Part shown: positions 5,856 through 13,732 of the stretch, one piece after another
Layout of the letters: every line of letters begins with the position of its first letter
How positions within the stretch are numbered: the first letter of the stretch is position 1
NCBI GenBank assembly: GCA_049699975.1
Contig: JBNAWB010000037.1
Coordinates: 1 to 21,670, forward strand
Direction: 5' to 3'
DNA length: 21,670 nucleotides
Source of the DNA: CAZAGD01 sp049699975
Lineage (GTDB): Bacteria > Desulfobacterota > SM23-61
Position numbers and translations under genes: made by a program
The notes under the pieces: generated by a model
The model's input: the letters and a program-made list of their open reading frames with translations, nothing else
What the model was told of the DNA's origin: nothing
The model's database searches: none

Positions 5856-8087
5856 ATGGTCAAAATCAGTAGAAGGAATTTCTTGAAATTTAGTTTTACC
5901 AGCGCCGCCCTTGCCGGTCTAAGTAGTCCTTTATCGGGATGTTTTGGTCCACCGCCTGAACCAGCTCGCCAGGAGACGCGTACCCTTAGTCCGGTGATCT
6001 CAATACCAAGTACCTGCCAACTTTGCCCAGCCGGTTGCGGAATTTTGGGAGAGGTGGTTGACGGGCGTTTAGTAAAAATAAAAGGAAATCCCAAACACCC
6101 TAATAATCTAGGCAAAATATGCGCCCGGGGTTATGCCGGCCTAAACCTCCTTTATGATCCCGATCGGCTCCTTTACCCTTTAAAAAGAACAGGGGCTCGG
6201 GGGGAAGGAAAATGGACCCGGATCTCTTGGTCAGATGCACTCCAAGAAATCTCCTCCCGGTTAAAAAAATTAAAGGAGACTGGGCATATTGAATCTTTCT
6301 GGATGGAGTTAGGCCAATCCTACGCTCAAGAGCTGCTGGTGCTTAATTTTTTGAAAGCCTTGGGCAAACCCACTATATTTCCCGAAACAGAGGAAACAGA
6401 TCCAAATAAGAGTTTTGCTCAATTGGCTACTTTGGGAACTACCGGCCTTATTTATGATGTGGCTAAAGCACGATATATTCTTAATTTCGGGGCTAATCCT
6501 TACGAAGATGGCCACCAGTATATATATTTAGCCAAGGGCCTAATAGAAGCGCGGATGACCAACGCGGCCAGACTAATTACCTTTGATGTCCGCCTTTCCC
6601 AAACTGGCGGGCGAAGTAATGAATGGATTCCGATCCAACCAGGCACAGATGGAGTGGTAGCCTTAGCTATGGCCCAAAGCATAATTGAGCAGGGACTTCA
6701 CGATCACGAATTTTTAGCCCGGTGGACAAATTTTCCCCTACCTAAGTTGCAAGAATATTTGGCTGCTTATGCTCCGGAAAAGGCTGAAAAAATTAGTGGG
6801 GTCAGAGCTAACGATATCCGCCGGTTGGCTAAGGAATTTGCGCAAACAAAACCGGCCGTGGCGATTTCGGGGAGGGGGGTCAGCGGCCACCAAAATGGCT
6901 TCCATAACGAAAGATGCCTAATTTTACTCAATGCCGTCATCGGGAATATTGATAGTCCGGGAGGATTTTGTTTGCCGCGCATTATGCCCTTAGGGGAACC
7001 CCAAATACCAACTCTTTTTCCTTCTTCTGCTCAAGCTTTTTCAGCTTTGGGGCAAGGCCAAGTTAAACCGCAGCTTTATTTTTCTTATTTGGCCAATCCG
7101 GCTTACACTAATCCAAATAGTGCTGAAATATCTCGCCTGCTTCGGGATGAAAAATTAATTCCTTTTATAGTGGTGGCCGAAACGCATCTTACGGAAACAG
7201 GAGCTTTAGCTGATATATTGCTTCCGGCCGCCTCTTACTTGGAAAGCTGGAACTTAGAAACTCGACCAGCTATGAATTTGATTCCTTATGTAAGCATTCG
7301 TCAGCCAGTTGTTCCTCCTTTGGGTACTTCGCAATCTATCGGGGACATTTTTCTCCAAATAGCCAAACAGATGGGGGGACAAATAGCCCAAGAATTCTCT
7401 TATCAAAACAACGCGGAATTTATCGCTAAAACCGCTCAACGCTTACCCGCCTTAGCTCAAGCTGGAGGTTGGGCCTCTCTTCAAAAAGACGGGGTATGGT
7501 TTGATTCATCTGCTAAGCCCTCTTATCGTATCTTTGAAAAAAAGGGATGGGCTACTCCTTCGGGAAAAATAGAAATATACCTGAGCAAACTCCCGCAAAA
7601 GGACATCCCTCCGCTACCGTCCTATATACCCATATCTGGCCATGAGAACTTAAAAGAAGGAGAACTAATTCTGACAGTCCATAAAACTAATGTTTTGACC
7701 TGGCGATTGGCCAATGCTAAGTGGATAGCCGAAATCATCCATGAAACTCCTCTTTGGATTAATCCTTTAACGGGGCAATCTTTAGGGCTGCGTAATGGCG
7801 AGCGGGTAAAAATTTCTTCTGCCGTGGGTAGCTTTATGGTGAAAATTCGTTTTTCCCAAGGAGTCCATCCCCAAACTGTTGCTTTGACTGCCGGGTTAGG
7901 GCATTGGGCCTTGGGTCATATTGCTCAGGCGAAAAAGGTGAAAACTAATGATTTTGATACTGGCCTTCTTTGGTGGGAGAAAGAAGGTAATGGAGTAAAT
8001 CCTAATAAAATTATTCCTTTAAATTTTGACCCCGTAGCTGGGGGGGTTGGCTGGAATGATACCAAAGTGACTTTGACCAAAATTTAA
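5856..8087 (+). CDS. Tat-exported molybdopterin-oxidoreductase-family subunit (Qrc/Psr/Phs-like)
   Basis: About 743 residues. Residues 1-29 carry a twin-arginine signal (SRRNFLK) ending in a lipobox-like LSGC (Cys29), so it may be a lipid-anchored periplasmic protein. C54, C57, C61 and C89 form the [4Fe-4S] motif Cx2Cx3Cx27C of the family. MopB domains follow, with GRGVSGHQNG and a C-terminal cofactor-cap region (LWINPLTGQSLGLRNGERV). Around residues 176-196 (ETEETDPNKSFAQLATLG), where catalytic members place a Cys, Sec or Ser metal ligand, no Cys is seen. This recalls QrcB, which belongs to the family but lacks molybdenum. The ATG at 5856 has GAGG at good spacing; an upstream GTG at 5817 would bury the signal. 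A substrate cannot be assigned, and no PsrB/QrcC-type ferredoxin gene is adjacent. Confidence 0.85.
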   Translation: MVKISRRNFLKFSFTSAALAGLSSPLSGCFGPPPEPARQETRTLSPVISIPSTCQLCPAGCGILGEVVDGRLVKIKGNPKHPNNLGKICARGYAGLNLLYDPDRLLYPLKRTGARGEGKWTRISWSDALQEISSRLKKLKETGHIESFWMELGQSYAQELLVLNFLKALGKPTIFPETEETDPNKSFAQLATLGTTGLIYDVAKARYILNFGANPYEDGHQYIYLAKGLIEARMTNAARLITFDVRLSQTGGRSNEWIPIQPGTDGVVALAMAQSIIEQGLHDHEFLARWTNFPLPKLQEYLAAYAPEKAEKISGVRANDIRRLAKEFAQTKPAVAISGRGVSGHQNGFHNERCLILLNAVIGNIDSPGGFCLPRIMPLGEPQIPTLFPSSAQAFSALGQGQVKPQLYFSYLANPAYTNPNSAEISRLLRDEKLIPFIVVAETHLTETGALADILLPAASYLESWNLETRPAMNLIPYVSIRQPVVPPLGTSQSIGDIFLQIAKQMGGQIAQEFSYQNNAEFIAKTAQRLPALAQAGGWASLQKDGVWFDSSAKPSYRIFEKKGWATPSGKIEIYLSKLPQKDIPPLPSYIPISGHENLKEGELILTVHKTNVLTWRLANAKWIAEIIHETPLWINPLTGQSLGLRNGERVKISSAVGSFMVKIRFSQGVHPQTVALTAGLGHWALGHIAQAKKVKTNDFDTGLLWWEKEGNGVNPNKIIPLNFDPVAGGVGWNDTKVTLTKI

Positions 8088-8101
8088 GAGGATTACCGAG
8101 T

Positions 8102-8653
8102 ATGGCTATAAATTTCCCTTCCCTGCCCAAGCTCTCCAAAAAGACTTGGATTATTATTTTCTTAATTATGCTCATTTTAGCTGCTATTCCTGGCTTGGCT
8201 TTAGTTCGTTTTACCACTTCTCACCCCTTTTTCTGTCTTACCTGCCATAAAAATCAGGAACCCCCAGAGCGGTGGCTTCCTTCGCGCATGCATCCCGCCT
8301 CGATCACCTGTACCGATTGCCATTCTCAGCCCGGGGCGTTTGTGGGGAAGCATTTTTCAGCTGGAGATTCATTACTGAATGAGAATTGTTTACGTTGTCA
8401 TCCCCTGGCCACGGTCCAAGAACAAATGGCCTTAGATAAAGTTCGCTTAGTTAAAATTTCCCACAAGTCGCATGCCCAGCGGAAAATATCGTGCCTCGAC
8501 TGCCACCGGAATATCCAACATGACCCTCTAAATCCGCGCACTAACCGGCCCCGAATGGAAACCTGCTATCATTGTCATGAAGCTCATCCGCGCCCGCAAG
8601 CCTGTGACTTTTGTCACCCCATAAATCTTGTCTACACGAAAAAAAATCCATAA
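8102..8653 (+). CDS. Membrane-anchored hexahaem cytochrome c (QrcA/NapC-like)
   Basis: The 183-residue protein has one uncleaved-looking membrane helix (about residues 15-36). Six CxxCH haem c sites follow at residues 45-49, 70-74, 96-100, 131-135, 155-159 and 168-172. It should face the periplasm and pass electrons between soluble carriers and the MopB/NrfD partners. The count of six and the single anchor match QrcA of the quinone reductase complex of sulfate reducers better than tetrahaem NapC/NrfH, but this is inferred. The gene starts 15 bases after the MopB gene, with AGAGGA upstream, so it is in the same operon. Confidence 0.9.
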   Translation: MAINFPSLPKLSKKTWIIIFLIMLILAAIPGLALVRFTTSHPFFCLTCHKNQEPPERWLPSRMHPASITCTDCHSQPGAFVGKHFSAGDSLLNENCLRCHPLATVQEQMALDKVRLVKISHKSHAQRKISCLDCHRNIQHDPLNPRTNRPRMETCYHCHEAHPRPQACDFCHPINLVYTKKNP

Positions 8654-8734
8654 CCTTGACTTCCCTATCCAAAATGTTTTACTTCTCTTAACCCTTTTGC
8701 TATTATTGTTCAGATTCAAATTATTTTTCTCCCT

Positions 8735-8799
8735 CTATCCCAGGGTAAAGGATAGGGTTACCCGGAAGAGGAACAGCCCTTCCGGCCTTAACTATTTTT
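8735..8799 (+). other. Set of alternative hairpins (terminator or attenuator candidate)
   Basis: Three stems can form. A pairs CTATCC (8735-8740) with GGATAG (8750-8755). B pairs GGGTAA (8743-8748) with TTACCC (8758-8763). C pairs CCGGAAG (8762-8768) with CTTCCGG (8779-8785). A and B interlock, so they exclude each other or form a tight pseudoknot. B and C share two bases. TATTTTTG follows at about 8793-8800. The element sits between the cytochrome gene and the BioD-like gene, in a 180-base gap with no reading frame of interest. It is either an operon-end terminator or a switch. Confidence 0.4.
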
Positions 8800-8835
8800 G
8801 CTTAATAAAGCCAACCCGCTTAAGGGAGTATGTAT

Positions 8836-9900
8836 ATGCCGACAATTTTTATTGCTTCTACGGGCGGCTCCGCTGGCCGTTCATTGGCCGCCTGGGCTTT
8901 AGCTAAAAAATTAAAAGAGAAAAAGCTGCGCGTCGGTTTCTTCAAACCATATGCACTTAAATCAATAAATAACATTTCGCCCAAAGAAGAAGCTACTGAT
9001 CCTGACCTCCTTCTGCTCAAAGAAGTCCTCCAATTGGAGGAACCAGATAATCTCCTTTGTCCAGTGCACTTAACTCCTGATATGCTTTCCCAAATTTCTA
9101 AAAAAGAAGCCGAATTGCTTTGGGGAAAGATCCAGCAATCTTTTCAAGAAATCTCGCGGACGAAAGATATTATCTTGGCCATGGGAGGGAAAGAAATTTT
9201 CTGGGGGGAAGGAATTTCTGATTTCTCAGATAGCATTTTGGTGAAAAAATTCAATGCCGCAGTTATTTTATTAGATTATTTTCAAAAAGATAATTTGACT
9301 ATGTTCTCTCTCCTCTCCCTTAATTCTTTCCTGGAAGGTAGAGTACGGACAGCTATTTTAAACCACATTCCCCTGGAAAAAATAGCTCATTTAAAAAATA
9401 AACTAATCCCATTTTTCCAAGGCAAGGGCATAAAATCTGTAGTGCCCATTCCTGAGGATCCGATTTTAGCCGCTAATTCGGTAGAGGCTATAGCAGAATT
9501 AATCGAAGGAGAAATTATTTGCGGCCTAGAGTACAAAGGAAATCTTATTAAAGATTTTACTATTGGCGCTAAACATTTAAGCGGAGCTATTTCTATTTTT
9601 AAGCAGGTCTATAACCGCGTAATTTTGTTGCGCCTCCCAGAGAAAGGGACGGAACAGTTGACCGTGGGCGGAATAATTCTCACGGGAGGGAAAAAGCCCG
9701 GAGAAATCCTTCTGCGCGTGGCCAAGGAAGCTTCCCTGCCCTTGATCTTAACCAGATTGGACACCTTTCAAACTGTGGAACGGATGGAGAAGACTAAGCC
9801 GATCTTGAGCATTAAAGATAGCTTCAAGGTTAACCGCTTCCTTGAGCTTATTGCTCAAGAATCTCCCCAAGGAGAATGGCTGGAGGCTTTATTATTATAA
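8836..9900 (+). CDS. BioD-like P-loop protein with C-terminal DRTGG-like domain
   Basis: The 354-residue protein begins with a P-loop fold (PTIFIASTGGSAGRSLAAWA) of the dethiobiotin-synthetase/cobyrinate-synthase type. It ends with a region (about 270-350, including TVGGIILTGG and a late ERMEKTKPIL) like the DRTGG domain. The same two domains form the N-terminal half of long phosphotransacetylases, and stand-alone versions are of unknown role, possibly sensing an acetyl-phosphate or nucleotide ligand. In the P-loop the expected Lys is Arg (AGRS), so ATP hydrolysis may be weakened. I start at ATG 8836, seven bases after GGGAG; ATG 8830 is too close to it. The gene is downstream of the cytochrome and the hairpin set. 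Confidence 0.65.
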   Translation: MPTIFIASTGGSAGRSLAAWALAKKLKEKKLRVGFFKPYALKSINNISPKEEATDPDLLLLKEVLQLEEPDNLLCPVHLTPDMLSQISKKEAELLWGKIQQSFQEISRTKDIILAMGGKEIFWGEGISDFSDSILVKKFNAAVILLDYFQKDNLTMFSLLSLNSFLEGRVRTAILNHIPLEKIAHLKNKLIPFFQGKGIKSVVPIPEDPILAANSVEAIAELIEGEIICGLEYKGNLIKDFTIGAKHLSGAISIFKQVYNRVILLRLPEKGTEQLTVGGIILTGGKKPGEILLRVAKEASLPLILTRLDTFQTVERMEKTKPILSIKDSFKVNRFLELIAQESPQGEWLEALLL

Positions 9901-9986
9901 AGACGGTGGGTTGCTCAAAAGAAACAGGGTAAAAATTTTATGCCCCAAGCCCTCCAGAGAATGATTTCAGGGTTCAAGGAATAATT

Positions 9987-10796
9987 ATGCCCTGGATTCA
10001 AAGGATAAACAATTTGGCCCCCCCAGTAAAAGAAGGATTATACCGTCTGCTTATCCCTCCTTCTCTATTCCATCGCTTCCATATAAATCCCTTGACTTTC
10101 TCCGATTATGAGGGAAATAAATTAGTTCGTTTTTACTATCCCGAAAAAGAAGAAACAGTCATGGTGGAAGTTAAACGAAAGCCTGCAGATCAAGATCCAA
10201 TTTATTCGATTCAGGTTTCTGATGGGGCTGATTTTACCCAGCTCAACTGGGATTTCCTCATCGTCAACGACCCCGAGAGCGAAAGATTCAATATTGATGT
10301 GGATGAACAGGGGAGAGATACTCTTTGGGGGCGGGCTTCGCGTAATCTTCCGGAAGAAGAGCGCGCTTTGCGCGCTGGGTTAGCTCCGGGGCAAGTGCGC
10401 CGCGGATTGGGGTTAACCAGGGAGATTGTAGCCAGTTTAGAATTTTTTGCTAAAATTCTAAACATCAAAGTCATCAGCTTAGAAGCCCTTTTTTATCATA
10501 ACGCTATTACCTATGAACGCTGCGGCTTTACTTATTTTGAAGGTTTCAAAAGGATGCAACGCATCCATCAAGCTTTCCAGCCGGGCGGAAAATTGTTCGC
10601 TAAGCTCGATTCCTCCACCCCTTTTCGCCAACCCGAATTTGCCCGCACGGTCCGCGGCCGATCCTGGGCTATTCACGACGGTATAATCAGTGAAATTGAT
10701 GATGATCTCCTGGAAGAAGGATGGACTTCCCCCAAAATGTATTTACTCGTAGGCAAACCAAGGCAAGTTTGTACTTTCCCCGAGGCAATTTATTAA
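9987..10796 (+). CDS. Conserved-looking protein of unknown function
   Basis: I do not recognise this 269-residue protein. It has no signal or membrane helix and is rich in charged and aromatic residues. Notable stretches are RFNIDVDEQGRDT (about 101-113), LRAGLAPGQVRRGLGLTREI (128-147) and FYHNAITYERCGFTYFEGF (168-186). The last loosely recalls the Y-x-x-x-GF end of GNAT acetyltransferase folds, but no clear acyl-CoA-binding motif is visible. A ribosome site (AAGGA) precedes the ATG at good spacing. It lies 86 bases after the BioD-like gene and 17 before a small membrane protein, so the three may form one operon. Confidence 0.7.
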   Translation: MPWIQRINNLAPPVKEGLYRLLIPPSLFHRFHINPLTFSDYEGNKLVRFYYPEKEETVMVEVKRKPADQDPIYSIQVSDGADFTQLNWDFLIVNDPESERFNIDVDEQGRDTLWGRASRNLPEEERALRAGLAPGQVRRGLGLTREIVASLEFFAKILNIKVISLEALFYHNAITYERCGFTYFEGFKRMQRIHQAFQPGGKLFAKLDSSTPFRQPEFARTVRGRSWAIHDGIISEIDDDLLEEGWTSPKMYLLVGKPRQVCTFPEAIY

Positions 10797-10813
10797 GGCT
10801 TCCATATAAAGCT

Positions 10814-11248
10814 ATGTGGTTCAAATATTTATTTAGTCTAAAATATCCGGAATTAAATTCCCTCCGTTTAATCTTGGGCATTTATGCTCTGGGTTTTCTC
10901 TACGGAACCAAGAACCACCTCATAGATATTTTTCAGGAGGGCTTTTTCGGTTATACCTATGTTCCCTGGCCTATTAATTTATATTGGACGATGCTCACTT
11001 TTTTAGATCCTCTAACTGTGTTTTTGCTCATCTATCGGCCGTTAAAAGGAATCACCCTGGCTATTTTAATTATGGTTTCTGACCTTTTTATAAATTTGTC
11101 CGTTACTTTTTATTTTTACCAACACACCGGTATATTCACTAATGGGCTCCTGGCCAAGCAAATCGCTTTTGGTCTTTTTGTTTTCTTTACTTCTCCGCAT
11201 GCTAAGAAAAAAATTATTAAATTTTGGCAAAGAATGGAAAATTGTTAA
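10814..11248 (+). CDS. Small four-helix membrane protein, unknown
   Basis: The reading frame opens earlier, inside the previous gene, but the ATG at 10814 removes a polar lead that only overlaps that gene. The resulting 144-residue protein has about four hydrophobic segments (near residues 17-35, 55-76, 80-102 and 113-127) and a basic tail (HAKKKIIKFWQR). The topology resembles DoxX-like or other small integral membrane families, but I cannot assign one. The ribosome site is weak (AAGG), which suits coupling to the upstream gene. Confidence 0.55.
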   Translation: MWFKYLFSLKYPELNSLRLILGIYALGFLYGTKNHLIDIFQEGFFGYTYVPWPINLYWTMLTFLDPLTVFLLIYRPLKGITLAILIMVSDLFINLSVTFYFYQHTGIFTNGLLAKQIAFGLFVFFTSPHAKKKIIKFWQRMENC

Positions 11249-11264
11249 CCGCCTTTCATTTTAA

Positions 11265-11286
11265 GAGCCTCTCTTCCTCCCGCCTG
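11265..11286 (+). repeat. Dispersed repeat, short copy 3
   Basis: GAGCCTCTC, then TTC, then CTCCCGCCTG. This matches the end of repeat copy 2 (2692-2753 read on the minus strand) and the beginning of copy 1. It precedes a promoter, as copy 2 does, but at a different distance (30 versus 141 bases to the TTAGAC box). Confidence 0.4.
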
Positions 11287-11315
11287 TCTCCTGCTGGCGA
11301 GAAATATTAAAATTG

Positions 11316-11368
11316 TTAGACAGTCAAAAAAAGTTCTGCTTGACAGGTGAGCTTTCTTTCATTAACAT
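11316..11368 (+). promoter_or_regulatory. Promoter of the PA2779-type operon with upstream TTAGACAGTCAA box
   Basis: TTGACA (11340-11345) and TAACAT (11363-11368) are separated by 17 bases. The box TTAGACAGTCAA (11316-11327) begins exactly 24 bases before the -35, as in the atp promoter. Transcription should start near 11375, giving a short leader with AAGGAGG before the first gene. Confidence 0.65.
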
Positions 11369-11405
11369 TTTTAAATAAATTAATTTTAAAAAGGAGGAAT
11401 GAGCT

Positions 11406-11798
11406 TTGGGCAAAAAAATTCAGAAAGGTATGGCGTGGTACTTAGTGGTCGCGATGTTTTTAATCGGAGTTGTTCCGCGGGCATATGCCGGATTCTCGCC
11501 TTCAGAAATTACTCCTTTTTCTCCAATAGAAAGGGCAACCGACCTTCAAAAAGTGAAGAGCTTTTTAGAGAGAAAAATTGTAGCCGAAAAACTCAAGGAA
11601 CTGGGCTTTTCCTCTTCAGAAATCCAAAAAAGACTCTATGATTTAAGCGACCAACAAATCCATCAATTAGCTTTGAAGATAGATGAATGGAAAGTGGGCG
11701 GTGATTCTGGATTGGGAGTAGTTATAGCCCTCTTAGTAATTGCTATTCTTATAGTCCTCTTTCTCCAACTCACCGGACATAGGATAGTAGTCAAGTAA
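11406..11798 (+). CDS. PA2779-family exported protein
   Basis: The 130-residue protein has an N-terminal signal or anchor (about residues 9-28, ending AYA). A helical polar region contains ERKIVAEKLKELGFSSSEIQ and LSDQQIHQLALKID. A C-terminal membrane helix (about 101-121) has the GLGVVIALLVIAILIVLFL tract. This layout is that of the PA2779/DUF6627 family, which is usually encoded next to a PA2778-type cysteine peptidase, as here. Its function is not established. The start is the TTG at 11406, seven bases after AGGAGG. An overlapping ATG at 11399 opens a different frame, almost touches the ribosome site and makes no recognisable protein. Confidence 0.8.
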   Translation: MGKKIQKGMAWYLVVAMFLIGVVPRAYAGFSPSEITPFSPIERATDLQKVKSFLERKIVAEKLKELGFSSSEIQKRLYDLSDQQIHQLALKIDEWKVGGDSGLGVVIALLVIAILIVLFLQLTGHRIVVK

Positions 11799-11806
11799 AT
11801 ATAAAA

Positions 11807-12397
11807 TTGGCCATCTCCTTTCCAGATCAGACACTCTTTCTTTCCCTCAGAGCAGGCGGTCTCTGGCGAGGCCGCCACTTTTTAGGGCTGCTCTTCCTCA
11901 TGATCATTCTTCTTTCTTGCACGCCTGTAGCCTTTTATAATAAAGATGCCGAAACAGTTATTATCGAAAAAGTTCCTTTTTTCCCTCAAGAAAAATACCA
12001 ATGTGGGCCAGCTTCCTTGGCCGGTGTTTTGAATTTCTGGGGGCAAAAGATCTCTCCCGAAGATATTGCGCAAGAAATTTTTAGCCCTACGGCTAAGGGC
12101 ACGCTGAATCTGGATTTACTCTTTTATGCCCAAAAGCGAGGACTGCAGGCGCAACAATACCGGGGTTCTTTAGAGGATCTTAAAAGAAATATATCTGCGG
12201 GGATTCCCCTTATTCTCCAGGTAGACTATGGCTTCTTGATCTATGAACAAAATCATTTTTTGGTCGCCATAGGTTATAATAACCAAGGAATCATCGTCAA
12301 CTCGGGTATAGAAAAGGGTAAGTTTATCCCGACTTCTTCCTTTTTGCGCATCTGGGCAAAGGCTAATTATTGGACTTTACGCCTAACTCCCCAATGA
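11807..12397 (+). CDS. C39-like cysteine peptidase domain lipoprotein (PA2778-type, N-terminal half)
   Basis: A hydrophobic stretch ends in the lipobox LLSC (Cys about residue 38 from the TTG start), predicting a lipoprotein. The papain-like C39 domain follows, with the catalytic cysteine in QCGPASL, the histidine in NHFLVAIGY and an Asn (IIVNSG) near the usual Asp position. PA2778-family proteins combine this domain with C-terminal TPRs. Here the protein stops after the peptidase domain and the TPRs are in the next gene. The TTG at 11807 is the only start that leaves a normal-length signal; ATG 11900 would give only six residues before the cysteine. A 9-bp hairpin (11858-11879) lies within the signal-coding part and may affect translation. 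Confidence 0.72.
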   Translation: MAISFPDQTLFLSLRAGGLWRGRHFLGLLFLMIILLSCTPVAFYNKDAETVIIEKVPFFPQEKYQCGPASLAGVLNFWGQKISPEDIAQEIFSPTAKGTLNLDLLFYAQKRGLQAQQYRGSLEDLKRNISAGIPLILQVDYGFLIYEQNHFLVAIGYNNQGIIVNSGIEKGKFIPTSSFLRIWAKANYWTLRLTPQ

Positions 12398-12873
12398 ACA
12401 ACTTTAGGCTATTCCCAAAATATTATGTGCGGGGGGCGAGTGCAGTCCTTTTTATTTTTTTTATTTTAAGTTGTTCCTTCCCCAAGATAATCATCTTGCA
12501 GGACCCGCTCAGCCCTGAGGAACACTTAAACTTGGGTGTAATTTATGAAAAAGAAGGACAATTAGAAGCGGCCTTGCAAGAATATAAGAAAGCTGCGGCC
12601 AAGTTGCCTTTAGCTTATCTTTATATGGGAAATGTTTATTTGCAAAAGAATGAATTAGCGGCGGCCGAAAAAAATTATAAAAGAGCTCTCCGCGAGCTTC
12701 CGGATAATGCTGATGCGGCCAATAATTTAGCTTGGCTCTATTATTTAAAAAGAGAAAATTTAGACGAGGCTGAAGAATTAGCCCGACGGGCTTTAACTTT
12801 GAATCCCGCTAAAGGTCATATTTATTTAGACACCCTGGAAAAAATTCAGGCGGCTAAAAAACTTAGCCCATGA
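12394..12873 (+). CDS. TPR-repeat lipoprotein (PA2778-type, C-terminal half)
   Basis: The 159-residue protein starts at an ATG overlapping the upstream stop codon (ATGA), so translation is coupled. Its signal ends in ILSC, a lipobox. The remainder is three tetratricopeptide repeats (about residues 44-150), seen in LGVIYEKEGQLEAAL, MGNVYLQKNELAAAEK and NNLAWLYYLKRENLDEAEEL. TPRs are protein-binding scaffolds. Together with the preceding peptidase lipoprotein, it reconstitutes the domain content of a single PA2778-type protein. Both halves have their own lipobox, so this looks like a genuine two-gene version rather than a recent frameshift. Confidence 0.75.
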   Translation: MNNFRLFPKYYVRGASAVLFIFFILSCSFPKIIILQDPLSPEEHLNLGVIYEKEGQLEAALQEYKKAAAKLPLAYLYMGNVYLQKNELAAAEKNYKRALRELPDNADAANNLAWLYYLKRENLDEAEELARRALTLNPAKGHIYLDTLEKIQAAKKLSP

Positions 12874-12894
12874 ATTTTTACAGAAGTTATTCCG

Positions 12895-13656
12895 TCAAGC
12901 CATATAACTCCCCCCGTTTATATCAATGCATACGCCATTGACATAACTGGCATCATCCGAGGCTAAGAAAGCAATTACGGTGGCCACTTCTTCGGGCTGG
13001 GCAAGTCGCCTTAAAGGAATGCGTTCTAAGATTCTCCGTTGTTCTTCCTCCGCCCGAGCAGCCCATTTAGCTTGCACCCGCGCGGTGAGGACAATGCTGG
13101 GGGCTACAGCATTGACGCAAATCCCGAAGGGTCCTAATTCCGCGGCCATGTGCTTGGTAAAACCTAACAAACCAGCCTTGGCCGAAGTGTACTGGGGACC
13201 AGAAATGAGGCTATAATTTCGGCCAGCGTAAGAAGAAACATTGACGATACGCCCATATTTCTGTTTTTTCATAAAAGGAACCACTGCGCGGGTTACTAAA
13301 AAGGCCGACTTCAAGTTTAAAGCTATGGTCTGGTCCCAATCTTCTTCGCGAATTTCTTCTACCGGCGAAGTGGGTGTACCTAAACCAGCATTGTTGACGA
13401 GAATATCAATCCGCTCCCAATTTTCGATTACTTTTTTTACCAGGTTATTAATCTGATTGACATCCAGCACGCTCCCGGCCACAACCAAAGCTTCGCCGCC
13501 AGATTGCCGAATAGTTGCAGCAACAGCCTCCAAATCAGAAATGGTGCGGGCCGCTAAAGCTACTTTCGCCCCCCTTTGGGCTAAAATCTGGGCGGTGGCC
13601 GCCCCAATGCCTCGCGAAGCACCGGTAACTAAAGCTATTTTATTTTCTAAAATCAT
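12895..13656 (-). CDS. SDR-family oxidoreductase (FabG-like)
   Basis: A 253-residue NAD(P)-dependent short-chain dehydrogenase. It has the cofactor motif TGASRGIG, the NNAG motif, the catalytic Ser in NVSSYAG, the YTSAK pair (Tyr and Lys) and the C-terminal NGVCIDINGG. The sequence is close to 3-oxoacyl-ACP reductase, but SDRs of this type act on many substrates, so no gene symbol is given. The ATG at 13656 has a perfect AGGAGG. A longer frame starting at 13734 is rejected because it would begin upstream of the predicted transcription start. It is convergent with the TPR gene and divergent from the MFS gene. Confidence 0.88.
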   Translation of the reverse strand: MILENKIALVTGASRGIGAATAQILAQRGAKVALAARTISDLEAVAATIRQSGGEALVVAGSVLDVNQINNLVKKVIENWERIDILVNNAGLGTPTSPVEEIREEDWDQTIALNLKSAFLVTRAVVPFMKKQKYGRIVNVSSYAGRNYSLISGPQYTSAKAGLLGFTKHMAAELGPFGICVNAVAPSIVLTARVQAKWAARAEEEQRRILERIPLRRLAQPEEVATVIAFLASDDASYVNGVCIDINGGSYMA

Positions 13657-13732
13657 TCTGGCCTCCTTTAGAAAAGTTCCTAACTCATTAAAGATGAATC
13701 TTAAGCAAATTTTACGGCAAAATTTATCAGCC

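Noticed and set aside
11399..11641. ATG-started frame overlapping the PA2779-type gene
   Set aside because: The start nearly touches the ribosome site, and the product has no family features. The TTG frame at 11406 does.
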